A stretch of 64,000 nt of DNA, from positions 1,736,001-1,800,000 of the forward strand of contig NZ_JBKBHD010000001.1 of NCBI RefSeq assembly GCF_046297875.1. The letters run 5' to 3'. The DNA is from Parvibaculum sp046297875. GTDB taxonomy: Bacteria > Pseudomonadota > Alphaproteobacteria > Parvibaculales > Parvibaculaceae. Position numbers and translations under genes: made by a program. Within the stretch, counting starts at the first letter, position 1, and the number at the start of each line of letters is the position of its first letter. The notes beneath the pieces are model-generated. The model saw only the letters and a program-made list of their open reading frames with translations, searched no databases and had not been told where the DNA came from. Of the stretch, positions 23,549-31,828 are shown in pieces.

Positions 23549-24916
23549 TCAGCCGAATTGCGGGCGGGCTTCGCCCGGCGTGGGGATGGAGACGCCCTGC
23601 TCGCCATATTCCTTGAGCTTGTTGCGCAAGGTGCGGATCGAGATACCGAGAATGTTTGCCGCGTGGGTGCGGTTGCCGAAGCAGTGATCGAGCGTCTGCA
23701 GGATCAGATCCTGTTCGACTTCGGCAACTGTCTTGCCGACAAAGGCGCGTGAGGCGGCATCTGCCGCAGCGGCCGCCTTCTGGGCGACGCCGCCAAGCGG
23801 CGCTTCGTCGAGCTTCGTGCCGTCGGGGAGGCGGATCGCGTTGACGTCGATCTCGTCGGCGGTCGAAAGCAGGACCGCACGGTGCATCGTGTTTTCGAGT
23901 TCGCGCACATTGCCGTTCCAGCGATGGCGGGTAAGGAAGCCCCGCGCTTCGATGGAAAGTGCCTTGGGCGCGAGCCCGTTTGCCTTTGCGTAGCGAGCGG
24001 AGAAATGATCGGCGAGCGCGAGAATATCGGCAGGCCGCTCACGCAGAGCCGGGAGTTGAAGGTTCACGACATTCAGGCGATAGAAAAGGTCTTCGCGGAA
24101 ACGTCCAGCACGGGCCTCCGACTGAAGATCACGGTTCGATGTGGCGATAATGCGGATATTAACCTTAACCGGTGTTTTTCCGCCGACACGGTCGATTTCG
24201 CGCTCCTGGATCGCCCGCAGGAGCTTTGCCTGAAGCCGAATATCCATTTCGCTGATTTCGTCGAGCAGCAGCGTCCCGCCATCGGCTTCCTCGAATTTGC
24301 CGATGCGCCGCGCAACAGCGCCGGTGAAGGCACCCTTTTCGTGGCCGAAGAGTTCGGATTCGAGGAGATTTTCAGGGATGGCAGCGCAGTTCACCGATAT
24401 GAACGGCTTGTCGCGGCGAAGCGAGCGGTCATGAACATAGCGTGCCATGACTTCCTTGCCGGTGCCGGATTCACCCGTGATAAGGATCGAGGCTTCGGAA
24501 GCGGCCACCTGATCGGCGAGCCTCACGACATCGGCCATCTTCGCGTCCTTGAAGATGAGGGCGTGGCTGTCTTCCGCGACGGCAGCAAGAACGGCGGCGA
24601 TGAGTTCGGCATCGGGCGGCAGCGGGATATACTCCTTCGCGCCGGCACGGATGGCGTTTACAGCGGCGCGGGCGTCGGTTTCGACGCCGCAGGCCACCAC
24701 GGGAATGCAGATGTGCTCGGCCTGAAGCCGGGGAATGAGGCTGGAAATGTCGGCGGCAACATCGACCATCATCAGGTCGGCACCACGGCCCGCCCGCAGG
24801 GTTTCGATCGCCTGATCGACCGTTTCCGTATGCGTCACCTTGGCGCCCTTCGACATCGCCATCTTGGTGGCGGTTGAGAGCTGTCCGTTCAGGGTTCCGA
24901 CGATCAGAAGGCGCAT
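23549..24916 (-). CDS. flbD: Sigma-54-dependent flagellar regulator FlbD
   Basis: FlbD activates late flagellar genes with sigma-54 RNA polymerase and represses early ones at ftr sites in Caulobacter. The N-terminal receiver-like domain begins MRLLIVGTLNGQLSTA. It lacks the usual acidic pair but keeps an Asp at 52 (MMVDVAAD), a degenerate state also known for FlbD. The AAA+ domain has Walker A GESGTGKE (148-155), the sigma-54 contact loop GAFTGA (195-200) and RHRWNGNVRELEN. A Fis-type helix-turn-helix follows (AANILGISIRTLRNKL). It is encoded within the fliF operon, as in Caulobacter. Confidence 0.93.
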   Translation of the reverse strand: MRLLIVGTLNGQLSTATKMAMSKGAKVTHTETVDQAIETLRAGRGADLMMVDVAADISSLIPRLQAEHICIPVVACGVETDARAAVNAIRAGAKEYIPLPPDAELIAAVLAAVAEDSHALIFKDAKMADVVRLADQVAASEASILITGESGTGKEVMARYVHDRSLRRDKPFISVNCAAIPENLLESELFGHEKGAFTGAVARRIGKFEEADGGTLLLDEISEMDIRLQAKLLRAIQEREIDRVGGKTPVKVNIRIIATSNRDLQSEARAGRFREDLFYRLNVVNLQLPALRERPADILALADHFSARYAKANGLAPKALSIEARGFLTRHRWNGNVRELENTMHRAVLLSTADEIDVNAIRLPDGTKLDEAPLGGVAQKAAAAADAASRAFVGKTVAEVEQDLILQTLDHCFGNRTHAANILGISIRTLRNKLKEYGEQGVSIPTPGEARPQFG

Positions 24917-24973
24917 CTGCGGCTCCTCTACTTTCTAATGCGGTTACGTGTCAGTCCGTTTCAGGGCGATAGA

Positions 24974-25327
24974 TCAGCTAACGCCGCCCTTGACGATTTC
25001 GGTCATGGTCACGCCAAGGCGGTCGTCGACGACCACGACTTCGCCGCGCGCGACAAGGCGGTCATTGACGTAGATGTCGATCGCTTCGCCGACCTTGCGG
25101 TCGAGTTCGACGACAGCGCCACGGCTGAGCTTGAGAAGGTTCGACACCTCCATATGCGTCTTGCCGAGAACGGCCGATACATTGACCGGCACGTCGAAGA
25201 CGGCTTCGAGGTCATGCGCCGTGCGCGTCTGGTCTTCCTCCTCGATGCTCAGTGCCGGCACGTCTGCGGAAAGCGGTTCCGCGTCAGTGAGGTCGGGGAG
25301 GGTAACTTCTTCGTCCTGATCGGCCAT
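24974..25327 (-). CDS. fliN: Flagellar motor switch protein FliN
   Basis: FliN forms the lower C-ring with FliM. The 117-residue protein has an acidic N-terminus and the SpoA/FliN C-terminal domain (VFDVPVNVSAVLGKTHMEVS, LLKLSRGAVVELDRKVGE, YVNDRLVARGEVVVVDDR, GVTMTEIV). It is the fourth gene of the fliF operon. An in-frame ATG 2 codons upstream is an alternative start. Confidence 0.95.
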   Translation of the reverse strand: MADQDEEVTLPDLTDAEPLSADVPALSIEEEDQTRTAHDLEAVFDVPVNVSAVLGKTHMEVSNLLKLSRGAVVELDRKVGEAIDIYVNDRLVARGEVVVVDDRLGVTMTEIVKGGVS

Positions 25328-25351
25328 GGTCATGTGCTCCTTGGAAATTTC

Positions 25352-26041
25352 TTACGACTGCGTTGCGCCATTGCGCGGTGCGGGTTCCGGCATGGCAAGC
25401 GCGTCGTGGTCCTTGTGTGCAGGCGCCAGCGTTTCGACGTAACGCGCGACAATCTGATTGATCTCGGCCTCTATTTCCGCACGGTCGCGAACGACGCCGC
25501 CATCCGCCCATTCTACAACGCAATCGCCTTCGGTCATTGCCGGTTCGCCGAGCAGGATGACGCGGCCGGAAAGCCCGCGTTCCATTGCCATCTGGTCGAC
25601 CGCACCCTTCAGGCGTTCGACGAGAGGTGTGGAGACGCGAAGCAGAATGTGCGGCTCGCGGTTCAGATGGGTGAGGCAGTCGCGGAAAACCGCTTCGATC
25701 TCGGTTTCGGGACGGGTCGCTATCATGGCCGGCGCGAGCTTGCGGGCGATTTCAACCGCGGCGGTAATCGATTCACGGCGGGCAATCGCGGTCTGGCTGT
25801 CGAGCGCGGCCAGGAGGGCGCCAGCGCTCTCGGCAAGTTGCCGCATGGCGGCATTCAGGCTTTCGTCGGCGCGGGCAGCGGCTTCGCGTTCTCCGGCGGC
25901 AAGGCCTTCCGCATATCCGAGCTTGCGGGCATTTTCGACATCCGCCTCCGTCACGCGCATTTCGACTTCCGGCGCGCGCGCGGCGGCAGCCGGCCGTTCA
26001 CCGAAATACGTGTCGAAGGTAAATTTCACTGCCTGCTTCAT
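25352..26041 (-). CDS. fliH: Flagellar assembly protein FliH (FlbE-like)
   Basis: FliH is the stator-like partner and negative regulator of FliI. The 229-residue protein has an N-terminal KFTFDTYF stretch and Ala/Glu-rich helices (ENARKLGYAEGLAAGEREAAAR, with the GxxxG-like repeat region of FliH). The C-terminal domain follows (DCVVEWADGGVVRDRAEIEAEI). Its place between fliG and fliN matches flbE in Caulobacter. The family is divergent, so position adds much of the support. Confidence 0.87.
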   Translation of the reverse strand: MKQAVKFTFDTYFGERPAAAARAPEVEMRVTEADVENARKLGYAEGLAAGEREAAARADESLNAAMRQLAESAGALLAALDSQTAIARRESITAAVEIARKLAPAMIATRPETEIEAVFRDCLTHLNREPHILLRVSTPLVERLKGAVDQMAMERGLSGRVILLGEPAMTEGDCVVEWADGGVVRDRAEIEAEINQIVARYVETLAPAHKDHDALAMPEPAPRNGATQS

Positions 26042-26077
26042 AATTCTGCCTGGTTGCCTTTTCGATATGTCCGGCGA

Positions 26078-27103
26078 TCAGTAGATGAGTTCGTTGTCGG
26101 CGTTGTCCGATGCGATCATGATCTCGCCCTTGTTCGCGAGGTCCTTGGCGACGTTGACCATCATCATCTGTGCTTCGTCCACGTCCTTGAGGCGGACAGG
26201 GCCCATCATTTCCATGTCTTCGCGCATGATCTTGGCGGCGCGTTCCGACATGTTGGCGAAGAACAGGTCGCGCAGCGCGTCCGACGAGCCCTTGAGCGCA
26301 ATGGCGAGCTTGTTCTTGTCCACGGCACGAAGCAGGGTCTGCACGCCGCCCGGATCGAGACGGCCGAGATCTTCGAAGGTGAACATGAGCGCCTTGATGC
26401 GGTCGGCGCTTTCGCGGGCGCGCTCCTCGAGAGCGGCGAGGAAGCGGCCTTCCGTCTGACGGTCGAAATTGTTGAAGATTTCGGCCATGAGTTCATGGCT
26501 GTCGCGGCGATTTGTGCGCGACAGGTTCGACATGAATTCAGAGCGCAGCGTCTGTTCGACCTTGTCGAGAATTTCCTTCTGCACCGACTCCATGCGCAGC
26601 ATGCGGGTCACAACCTCGAGGGCAAAATCCTCGGGCAGATGCGTCAGCACGCGGGCGGCATGTTCAGAGCGGATTTTCGTCAGGACGACAGCGACAGTTT
26701 GCGGATATTCGTTCTTGAGGTAGCTCGCAAGCACGGCCTCGTTCACATTGCCGAGCTTTTCCCACATGGTGCGGCCGGCGGGACCCCGAATCTCGTCCAT
26801 GACGGAGTTCACGCGGTCTTCCGGCAGGAAGCGCATCAAGAGCCGTTCGGTCGATTCATAAGAGCCGACAAGGGCGCCGGTTCCCGAGACTTTCGAGGCA
26901 AATTCGACGAGCAGCTTTTCGACCGTGCCGGCCTGGATCGTGCCGAGCGAGGACATGATCTGGGACATTTCCCTGATTTCGTCTTCGTCGAACATTTCCC
27001 AGAGCGGCGCGGCGTCATCGGCCCCAAGCGCGAGCATGAAGATGGCGGCTTTCTGAGGGCCAGTCAGCGTCTTGTCGTCCTTGATTTTGGGTGCAGTTGC
27101 CAC
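26078..27103 (-). CDS. fliG: Flagellar motor switch protein FliG
   Basis: FliG is the torque-generating rotor protein. The start MATAPKIKDDKTLTGPQKAA leads into the N-terminal FliF-binding domain. The middle domain follows (EYPQTVAVVLTKIRSEHAAR, the EHPQ-type motif). The C-terminal domain has the charged torque helix (FFANMSERAAKIMREDMEMMG, VRLKDVDEAQ). The 341-residue length is standard. It is 11 bp after fliF, so tightly coupled. Confidence 0.96.
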   Translation of the reverse strand: MATAPKIKDDKTLTGPQKAAIFMLALGADDAAPLWEMFDEDEIREMSQIMSSLGTIQAGTVEKLLVEFASKVSGTGALVGSYESTERLLMRFLPEDRVNSVMDEIRGPAGRTMWEKLGNVNEAVLASYLKNEYPQTVAVVLTKIRSEHAARVLTHLPEDFALEVVTRMLRMESVQKEILDKVEQTLRSEFMSNLSRTNRRDSHELMAEIFNNFDRQTEGRFLAALEERARESADRIKALMFTFEDLGRLDPGGVQTLLRAVDKNKLAIALKGSSDALRDLFFANMSERAAKIMREDMEMMGPVRLKDVDEAQMMMVNVAKDLANKGEIMIASDNADNELIY

Positions 27104-27114
27104 TTTTCAGATCC

Positions 27115-28779
27115 TCAAACCGCTTCGTGCAGCCAGCTGCGGAGAATGGAAATCGACTCATCGGGGTGGTTGTTGACGAGTTCGCCGATCTTGCGAACGG
27201 AAGACTGCTTCACCTTGCCCGCGACCTGCGCGATGTCGATCAGCATGTCTTCGCTGAGCTGGTCGGGAGAGGGCAGGGCACCGGCAATGTCGTCGCTTCC
27301 TTCGGGACCGGCGAGTGCCATGCTGGACGGGCCGCCAGCGAAGGCCGGCTGGGCGCTGCCGGCGCCTGCAACCCCCGGCGCAACGCGCGCGATGAGCGGG
27401 CGCAGGACGAAGAACATGGCGATCAGGGCGAGGACACCGATGACGGCAAGTTCGGCAAGCCGCATGATGTCGCCGCGGCCGAATTCGAAGAGACCGGGCT
27501 CGGAGGCGGCATCGTCCGTCCCGAAATCCACGCCCGGCGTTTCGGCGAACTGAAGGTTCACAACTTCCACCTGATCGCCGCGCGCCTCATCGAAGCCGAT
27601 CGCCGATTTCACAAGCGCCTGGATCTTCGCGAGCTCTTCATTGGAGCGAGGCGTATAGACCATGTTGCCGTCCGGGCCCGGCGCATAGGCGCCATCCACA
27701 AGCACGGCGACGGAAAGCCGCTTGATGCGGCCCGGTTCCATGACTTCGGTCTTGGTTGTGCGGGAAATTTCGTAGTTGACCGTTTCTTCGGTGCGGTTCG
27801 ATGCCTGGCGCGAGCCTGCCTCGCCCTCAGCTGCGCCCAGATTGGCGTTCGGAAGGTTGTTGCCGACGGTCACACCCTCGTTGCGCACGCCGTCGGAGCT
27901 GGTGGAGGAATCCTCCACCGTCTGCGTCGAGCGGACGACCTGACTTGCAGGGTCGAATGTGTCCGAGGTCTGTGTGACGCGGTTGTAATCCATCTGCGCC
28001 GCGACTTCGACGCGCGCCTTGTCGGCGCCGACCACGCGCTGAAGGATGTTTTCGAGATGCGTGCGCATCCTCGTTTCATAGTTGGTGCGGCGTTCGTCCA
28101 CCGAGCTTGTCAGCATGGATTGCGTGTCGTCGCCGGCGCCGCTTGCGAGCAGCGTGCCGCGCTCGTCAACGATGGAGACGCGGCCCGGTGCAAGACCGTC
28201 CACGGCTGAGGAGACGAGATACTGGATGGCCTTCACCTGCTGCGTGGCAAGCGAATTGCGGGAAACCTTCAAAACGATCGAGGCGGTCGGCTCGCGGCGG
28301 TCGCGCGAAAAAAGTTCGCGCTCCGGCAATACGAGGTGGACGCGCGCGCCATCGATGCCTTCGATGGCGCGGATCGTGCGCGCCAGCTCGCCCTCGAGCG
28401 CGCGCAGGTGATTGATGTTCTGGACGAAGCTTGTGGTGCCGAGCGAGTCCGCGTTGTCGAAAATCTCGTAGCCCACGGTGCCGCCGGCGGGGAGACCCTT
28501 TCCGGCAAGGGTCATGCGCAGACGCAGAACCTGCGACTGCGGTACGTAGATCATGCTGCCATTGCCGCGGAGTTCGTAGGGCACTTTGGCGGTATCGAGT
28601 TCGGCGATCATTTTCGCCGCGTCCTCGACGCCAACATCGGAAAAGAGCAGAGCCTTGGGCTCGCCGCCCATGCGCAAGGCGATGAATCCGAAGAAGCCGA
28701 GCAGCGTCACGGCGACAAGCGCCAGTGCCGCAAGCCGGGCCATGCCCAGGGACTTGAGAAATTCAGAGAGACCGCTCAC
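27115..28779 (-). CDS. fliF: Flagellar M-ring protein FliF
   Basis: FliF forms the MS-ring in the inner membrane. It has two membrane segments, near 15-35 (LAALALVAVTLLGFFGFIAL) and near 450 (LAELAVIGVLALIAMFFVL). The periplasmic ring-building domains lie between them (ALEGELARTIRAIEGIDGARVHLVLPE, KNxV-type turns), and the FliG-binding tail is at the C-terminus. The 554-residue length is normal. It heads the operon and is preceded by a sigma-54-type promoter, a CtrA-like box and a palindrome. This contrasts with Caulobacter, where fliF is a CtrA/sigma-73 class II gene. Confidence 0.96.
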   Translation of the reverse strand: MSGLSEFLKSLGMARLAALALVAVTLLGFFGFIALRMGGEPKALLFSDVGVEDAAKMIAELDTAKVPYELRGNGSMIYVPQSQVLRLRMTLAGKGLPAGGTVGYEIFDNADSLGTTSFVQNINHLRALEGELARTIRAIEGIDGARVHLVLPERELFSRDRREPTASIVLKVSRNSLATQQVKAIQYLVSSAVDGLAPGRVSIVDERGTLLASGAGDDTQSMLTSSVDERRTNYETRMRTHLENILQRVVGADKARVEVAAQMDYNRVTQTSDTFDPASQVVRSTQTVEDSSTSSDGVRNEGVTVGNNLPNANLGAAEGEAGSRQASNRTEETVNYEISRTTKTEVMEPGRIKRLSVAVLVDGAYAPGPDGNMVYTPRSNEELAKIQALVKSAIGFDEARGDQVEVVNLQFAETPGVDFGTDDAASEPGLFEFGRGDIMRLAELAVIGVLALIAMFFVLRPLIARVAPGVAGAGSAQPAFAGGPSSMALAGPEGSDDIAGALPSPDQLSEDMLIDIAQVAGKVKQSSVRKIGELVNNHPDESISILRSWLHEAV

Positions 28780-28855
28780 GAACCCACCTCATCTTGCCAG
28801 TGCGCAAGCGTGGACCCGTTCCTGGATCTGTGCCTGTGCCCGACAGAAGGGAGGG

Positions 28856-28871
28856 TGCAATTCCTTTGCCC
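28856..28871 (-). promoter_or_regulatory. Sigma-54 promoter of the fliF operon
   Basis: The minus strand reads GGGCAAAGGAATTGCA. The -24 GG and -12 GC are at the exact sigma-54 spacing, and TTGCA matches the -12 consensus. The -12 lies 77 bp before the fliF ATG. Confidence 0.7.
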
Positions 28872-28940
28872 CAGAACCCCGGTTCCCGATTGCCCGACCG
28901 GGGGCCCCTTGCCGCTAGGCAGAAATTACCGCCTGCAGCC

Positions 28941-28955
28941 TAAACAGATGTTTAA
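28941..28955 (-). promoter_or_regulatory. CtrA-like box upstream of fliF
   Basis: The minus strand reads TTAA-ACATCTG-TTTA, one mismatch from the CtrA box TTAA-N7-TTAA. The core TAAACA-GA-TGTTTA is also a perfect palindrome. Confidence 0.45.
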
Positions 28956-28960
28956 CGCGC

Positions 28961-28977
28961 CCGGCAATTTTTGCCGG
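28961..28977. promoter_or_regulatory. Putative FlbD (ftr-type) enhancer site before fliF
   Basis: A perfect palindrome CCGGCAA-TTT-TTGCCGG, extending one or two pairs further as GCCCGGCAA/TTGCCGGGC (28959-28979). Its centre lies about 111 bp upstream of the -12 element. The same palindrome occurs before the fliK sigma-54 promoter. Confidence 0.65.
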
Positions 28978-29008
28978 GCTGGCCGGATTCTGGGGTAGAT
29001 CGAAAGAA

Positions 29009-29038
29009 AGCGCCGGCGGAGGGAGGTCCGCCGGCGCT
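29009..29038 (-). terminator. sciP terminator
   Basis: A perfect 12-bp stem AGCGCCGGCGGA / TCCGCCGGCGCT has a 6-nt loop and is followed on the minus strand by TTCTTTCG. It lies 35 bp after the sciP stop. On the minus strand the loop reads CCTCCC. Confidence 0.8.
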
Positions 29039-29072
29039 CGAAAGACAGCAAGTACGCAGATACTCTTCTATC

Positions 29073-29348
29073 TCACTGCCTGTACTGCTGGACACGGGTC
29101 GCGCGCAGTCCCGCGAGCCCATGGCGTTCGATGGACCGTTGCCAGCTCAGGAATTCTTCCACCGTCAGCGTGTAGCGGCGGCAGGCGTCGTCCAAGCTGA
29201 TCAGGCCGCCGCGAACGGCAGCGACCACTTCGGCCTTGCGACGGATCACCCAGCGCTTCGTGTCGGGTGGCGGCAGGTCAGCGACCGTGAGCGGGCTCCC
29301 GTCAGGGCCGATCACGTAATTGACCTTCGCGGTCTGGTGCTCACTCAT
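29073..29348 (-). CDS. sciP: CtrA inhibitor SciP (DUF1153)
   Basis: In Caulobacter SciP binds DNA and CtrA and blocks CtrA-activated transcription in swarmer cells. This 91-residue protein has the highly conserved core VNYVIGPDGSPLTVADLPPP, TKRWVIRRKAEVVAAVRGG and YTLTVEEFLSWQRSIERHG, the DUF1153 signature with its helix-turn-helix. The start MSEHQTAK is chosen; an in-frame ATG 13 codons upstream is less likely. It sits between the fliF operon and flgD, within the flagellar block. Confidence 0.93.
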   Translation of the reverse strand: MSEHQTAKVNYVIGPDGSPLTVADLPPPDTKRWVIRRKAEVVAAVRGGLISLDDACRRYTLTVEEFLSWQRSIERHGLAGLRATRVQQYRQ

Positions 29349-29480
29349 CGAACTTTGTTCTCCGTACTCATCGCGTGGTGAGAGCATAGACGGGCGCCTT
29401 TTAAAAAACGGCTAAGTGCCTTGGTAAAATTTGTCCAAAATCAAAGGCTTAGGCGTGTCATTGCGGGACGGACCAGACCG

Positions 29481-30161
29481 TTAAAGGGCTGCTCCCGGCT
29501 GCTTTACCGCGGTGATCTGGGAATAACGGATTTGCGCACCGTTAATTGTCAGGAGTGGATCAGTCGAAGTCATGTCGATGGCAGTGACGATCCCGGTCGT
29601 GCGTGTATCGACGGCAACAGGCGCGCCATTGGCGGCATTGGCCGTCACCTTCAGGAAAAAGGTGCCGTCGGGAAGCTGGCTGCCATTGCTATCCTTGCCG
29701 TCCCAGGCGAATTGATGGTTGCCCTTGCTCGCATCCATCCTGGTCGTGAAGACCGTCGCGCCATCTGCATTGATGACTTGCAGCATGGTGTCCGGCGCAT
29801 CGGCGGCGGTGGCGAAGCTCCATGTTGCTTCGCCATTCTGCAGCAGGGCGCCAGTGCCGGAGCCCGTGACTTCCTTGCCGAGAAGCGAAATGGCCCCGCT
29901 CGCATTCTGGATGGCATTTGCGGTCAGCAGCAGCTCCAGATTGCGATTGGTCTGAATCGACTGTTCGACGCCGGACATCTGCACCAGCTGTTGGGTGAAC
30001 TGGTCCGAACTCATCGGGTTGGTCGGGTCCTGATGCATGAGCTGGGTCGTCAGCAGTCTCAGGAATGTGTCGAAGTTTCCGGCGAGCGCCGTGGCGGCCG
30101 CGGAAGACTTGCCGCCATAGGTGGCCGCCTGAACGGCGGCTGATGCTGAAGCGATATCCAT
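29481..30161 (-). CDS. flgD: Flagellar hook-cap protein FlgD
   Basis: FlgD caps the growing hook. The N-terminal part has the family motif FDTFLRLLTTQLMHQDPTNP, then SSDQFTQQLVQMSGVEQSIQ. The C-terminal domain has FAWDGKDSNGSQLPDGTF, the FlgD Ig-like repeat. The 226-residue length is normal. It follows fliK by 18 bp, and both are under the sigma-54-type promoter at 31700-31715. Confidence 0.95.
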   Translation of the reverse strand: MDIASASAAVQAATYGGKSSAAATALAGNFDTFLRLLTTQLMHQDPTNPMSSDQFTQQLVQMSGVEQSIQTNRNLELLLTANAIQNASGAISLLGKEVTGSGTGALLQNGEATWSFATAADAPDTMLQVINADGATVFTTRMDASKGNHQFAWDGKDSNGSQLPDGTFFLKVTANAANGAPVAVDTRTTGIVTAIDMTSTDPLLTINGAQIRYSQITAVKQPGAAL

Positions 30162-30179
30162 GATCCGGTTTCCTTTGTG

Positions 30180-31661
30180 TCAGACGCGGATATCGACGCC
30201 GCCATCGGCGGCGAGGTTCACGTTGTAGACAGGCAGCAACTGCGTATCGTCGTCCTCATCGCCTGTGCCTGCTGCGCTGCCGCCATCGGCGGTTGACTGG
30301 CTGGAAGCATTTTCCTGCCCGTCCTTCAGCGAAAAGTTCAGACTGTCGCTGTCGGCCTGAAGGCCCGCATTGTTGAGCGCCTGCTGCAGGGCGCGCGCAT
30401 CGCGCTGAAGAAGATCGAGGGTTTCAGGCCGTTCGACCGACATGTGCGCGACGACCTGGCCGTCCTTGCGGATTTCCATGCGGACATCGATCCGGCCCAT
30501 CTCCGGCGGATCGAGCCGGATATCGAAGCGGCTGATGCCCTTCTGGAGATTGCGCGCCATCTGGAGTGCGATCGCGGCGGCAGGGACCTGTGTCGGGTGG
30601 CTCTGGCCGGGAAGGGTTCCGATACGTACGGTCGCGGACGCGCTATTGGCCTGTGCACTCTGCGGCAGGCTGCTCGCCGGCATGTCGAGCGCGAGGCCGG
30701 TGCCGCTCGTCTGCATGGAGGCGGGCATGAGCGGCGCGCCCTGTGCCTGCGGGGCAGCGGCGCGCAGGATCTGCTGAGCCATCTGCTGCACCGCCTGGAG
30801 CGCCGCCTTGGGAAGGTCGCCCGTCAGTTTCGCGTCGGCCTTCTTGCCTGCAAGCTGCTCGGCGGCTTCCTGGCCGAGACCCTTCGCGGGCTTCGTGTCT
30901 CCCGCCTGTTTCGCCTCGGGCATTGCGGCATCCGCATCGCCGTCCGTGGCGGCAATATCCGCCGGCTGGTTGGCAGCCATCTGGCCGCGGGGCTTTTCAG
31001 CGACAGTCTCGCCTGCTGACCTCATTTCCTTGGGGGCAGTCTCCTGTGAAGCAGGCTGGGCTGCCACGGTGTTCACACCGGACGCATCAGGCGTGGACTT
31101 GGCGGTTTTATCCGTCGCCTGCTCCGCCTCATCGGCGACATGGGCGTCGGGCTTTGCCGTTGCGGCAGGGTCAGCTTCAGGTGCCACCTCATTGGCCACA
31201 ATCGAGATGGGTGCTTCGACGGCGGCATGCGGTGTTTCGGTTGCTGCGGTATCGGCTTTCGCCTGAGTTGCGGTCTCGACGGCCACTTCTTGCGTGGTGG
31301 CGTCGAAGGCGACCGCTTCGCCGGTCTTTCCGGCTGTCACCGCGTCCTCAAGCAGCGGCAGGGCTGCAGCTTCGGCGGCTTGCGGGCGGGCGGTCTCGTC
31401 CTTCGTCGTTTCCCGATCGTCACCGGCCTTGCGGCTTTCCGTCTTGTCGTCTCGCGTCTCGCGCGGACGTTCCGCGGTGCGTTCGGTGCGTTCCGGCGCG
31501 CGATCATCGCGCCGGCGGCCCGCATCCGAACGGGCATTTTCGGCGAGATGGCGAGCAAATTCATTCGCAGCCACGGCCGTCGTCACGCGGACGGAGCCTG
31601 GCTGAATCGAAAGCGCCTCGGAAGTCGTGCTGCGCTGTGTGGCCGAAGAAGACAAATCCAT
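30180..31661 (-). CDS. fliK: Flagellar hook-length control protein FliK
   Basis: FliK sets hook length and triggers the export specificity switch. The 493-residue protein has a long Ala/Glu/Lys/Thr-rich disordered N-terminal ruler. The conserved C-terminal domain follows (FDIRLDPPEMGRIDVRMEIR, VVAHMSVERPETLDLLQRD, LQQALNNAGL). The start MDLSSSA has an AGGTGA upstream; a longer in-frame start would run through the sigma-54 promoter region. Confidence 0.93.
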   Translation of the reverse strand: MDLSSSATQRSTTSEALSIQPGSVRVTTAVAANEFARHLAENARSDAGRRRDDRAPERTERTAERPRETRDDKTESRKAGDDRETTKDETARPQAAEAAALPLLEDAVTAGKTGEAVAFDATTQEVAVETATQAKADTAATETPHAAVEAPISIVANEVAPEADPAATAKPDAHVADEAEQATDKTAKSTPDASGVNTVAAQPASQETAPKEMRSAGETVAEKPRGQMAANQPADIAATDGDADAAMPEAKQAGDTKPAKGLGQEAAEQLAGKKADAKLTGDLPKAALQAVQQMAQQILRAAAPQAQGAPLMPASMQTSGTGLALDMPASSLPQSAQANSASATVRIGTLPGQSHPTQVPAAAIALQMARNLQKGISRFDIRLDPPEMGRIDVRMEIRKDGQVVAHMSVERPETLDLLQRDARALQQALNNAGLQADSDSLNFSLKDGQENASSQSTADGGSAAGTGDEDDDTQLLPVYNVNLAADGGVDIRV

Positions 31662-31699
31662 TGGGTCACCTGGTAGAAAATGCGGTCCATGCCCGATGA

Positions 31700-31715
31700 A
31701 GCAAGCCGCAGGCCA
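31700..31715 (-). promoter_or_regulatory. Sigma-54 promoter of fliK-flgD
   Basis: The minus strand reads TGGCCTGCGGCTTGCT, matching TGGC at -24 and TTGCT at -12 with exact spacing. The -12 lies 40 bp before the fliK start. Confidence 0.75.
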
Positions 31716-31797
31716 TGAGGGCTGATCCGAAAATCTCAATTATTTCATTGGGTTGGGCTTGACGCGCAGGGGCATGGACCCGATATTCCCTGCCGAT

Positions 31798-31814
31798 CCG
31801 GCAAGTTTTGCCGG
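31798..31814. promoter_or_regulatory. Putative FlbD (ftr-type) enhancer site before fliK
   Basis: CCGGCAA-GTT-TTGCCGG is the same palindrome as at 28961-28977. It is centred about 105 bp upstream of the fliK -12 element. It ends 14 bp before the ATG of the divergent mnmA, so bound protein could also affect mnmA. Confidence 0.65.
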
Positions 31815-31828
31815 GCAGGAGCCGCTAT

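Noticed and set aside
24938..28209. Very long plus-strand frames opposite fliN, fliH, fliG and fliF
   Set aside because: They are antisense to well-supported flagellar genes and arise from GC-rich third positions; the translations have no domain character.
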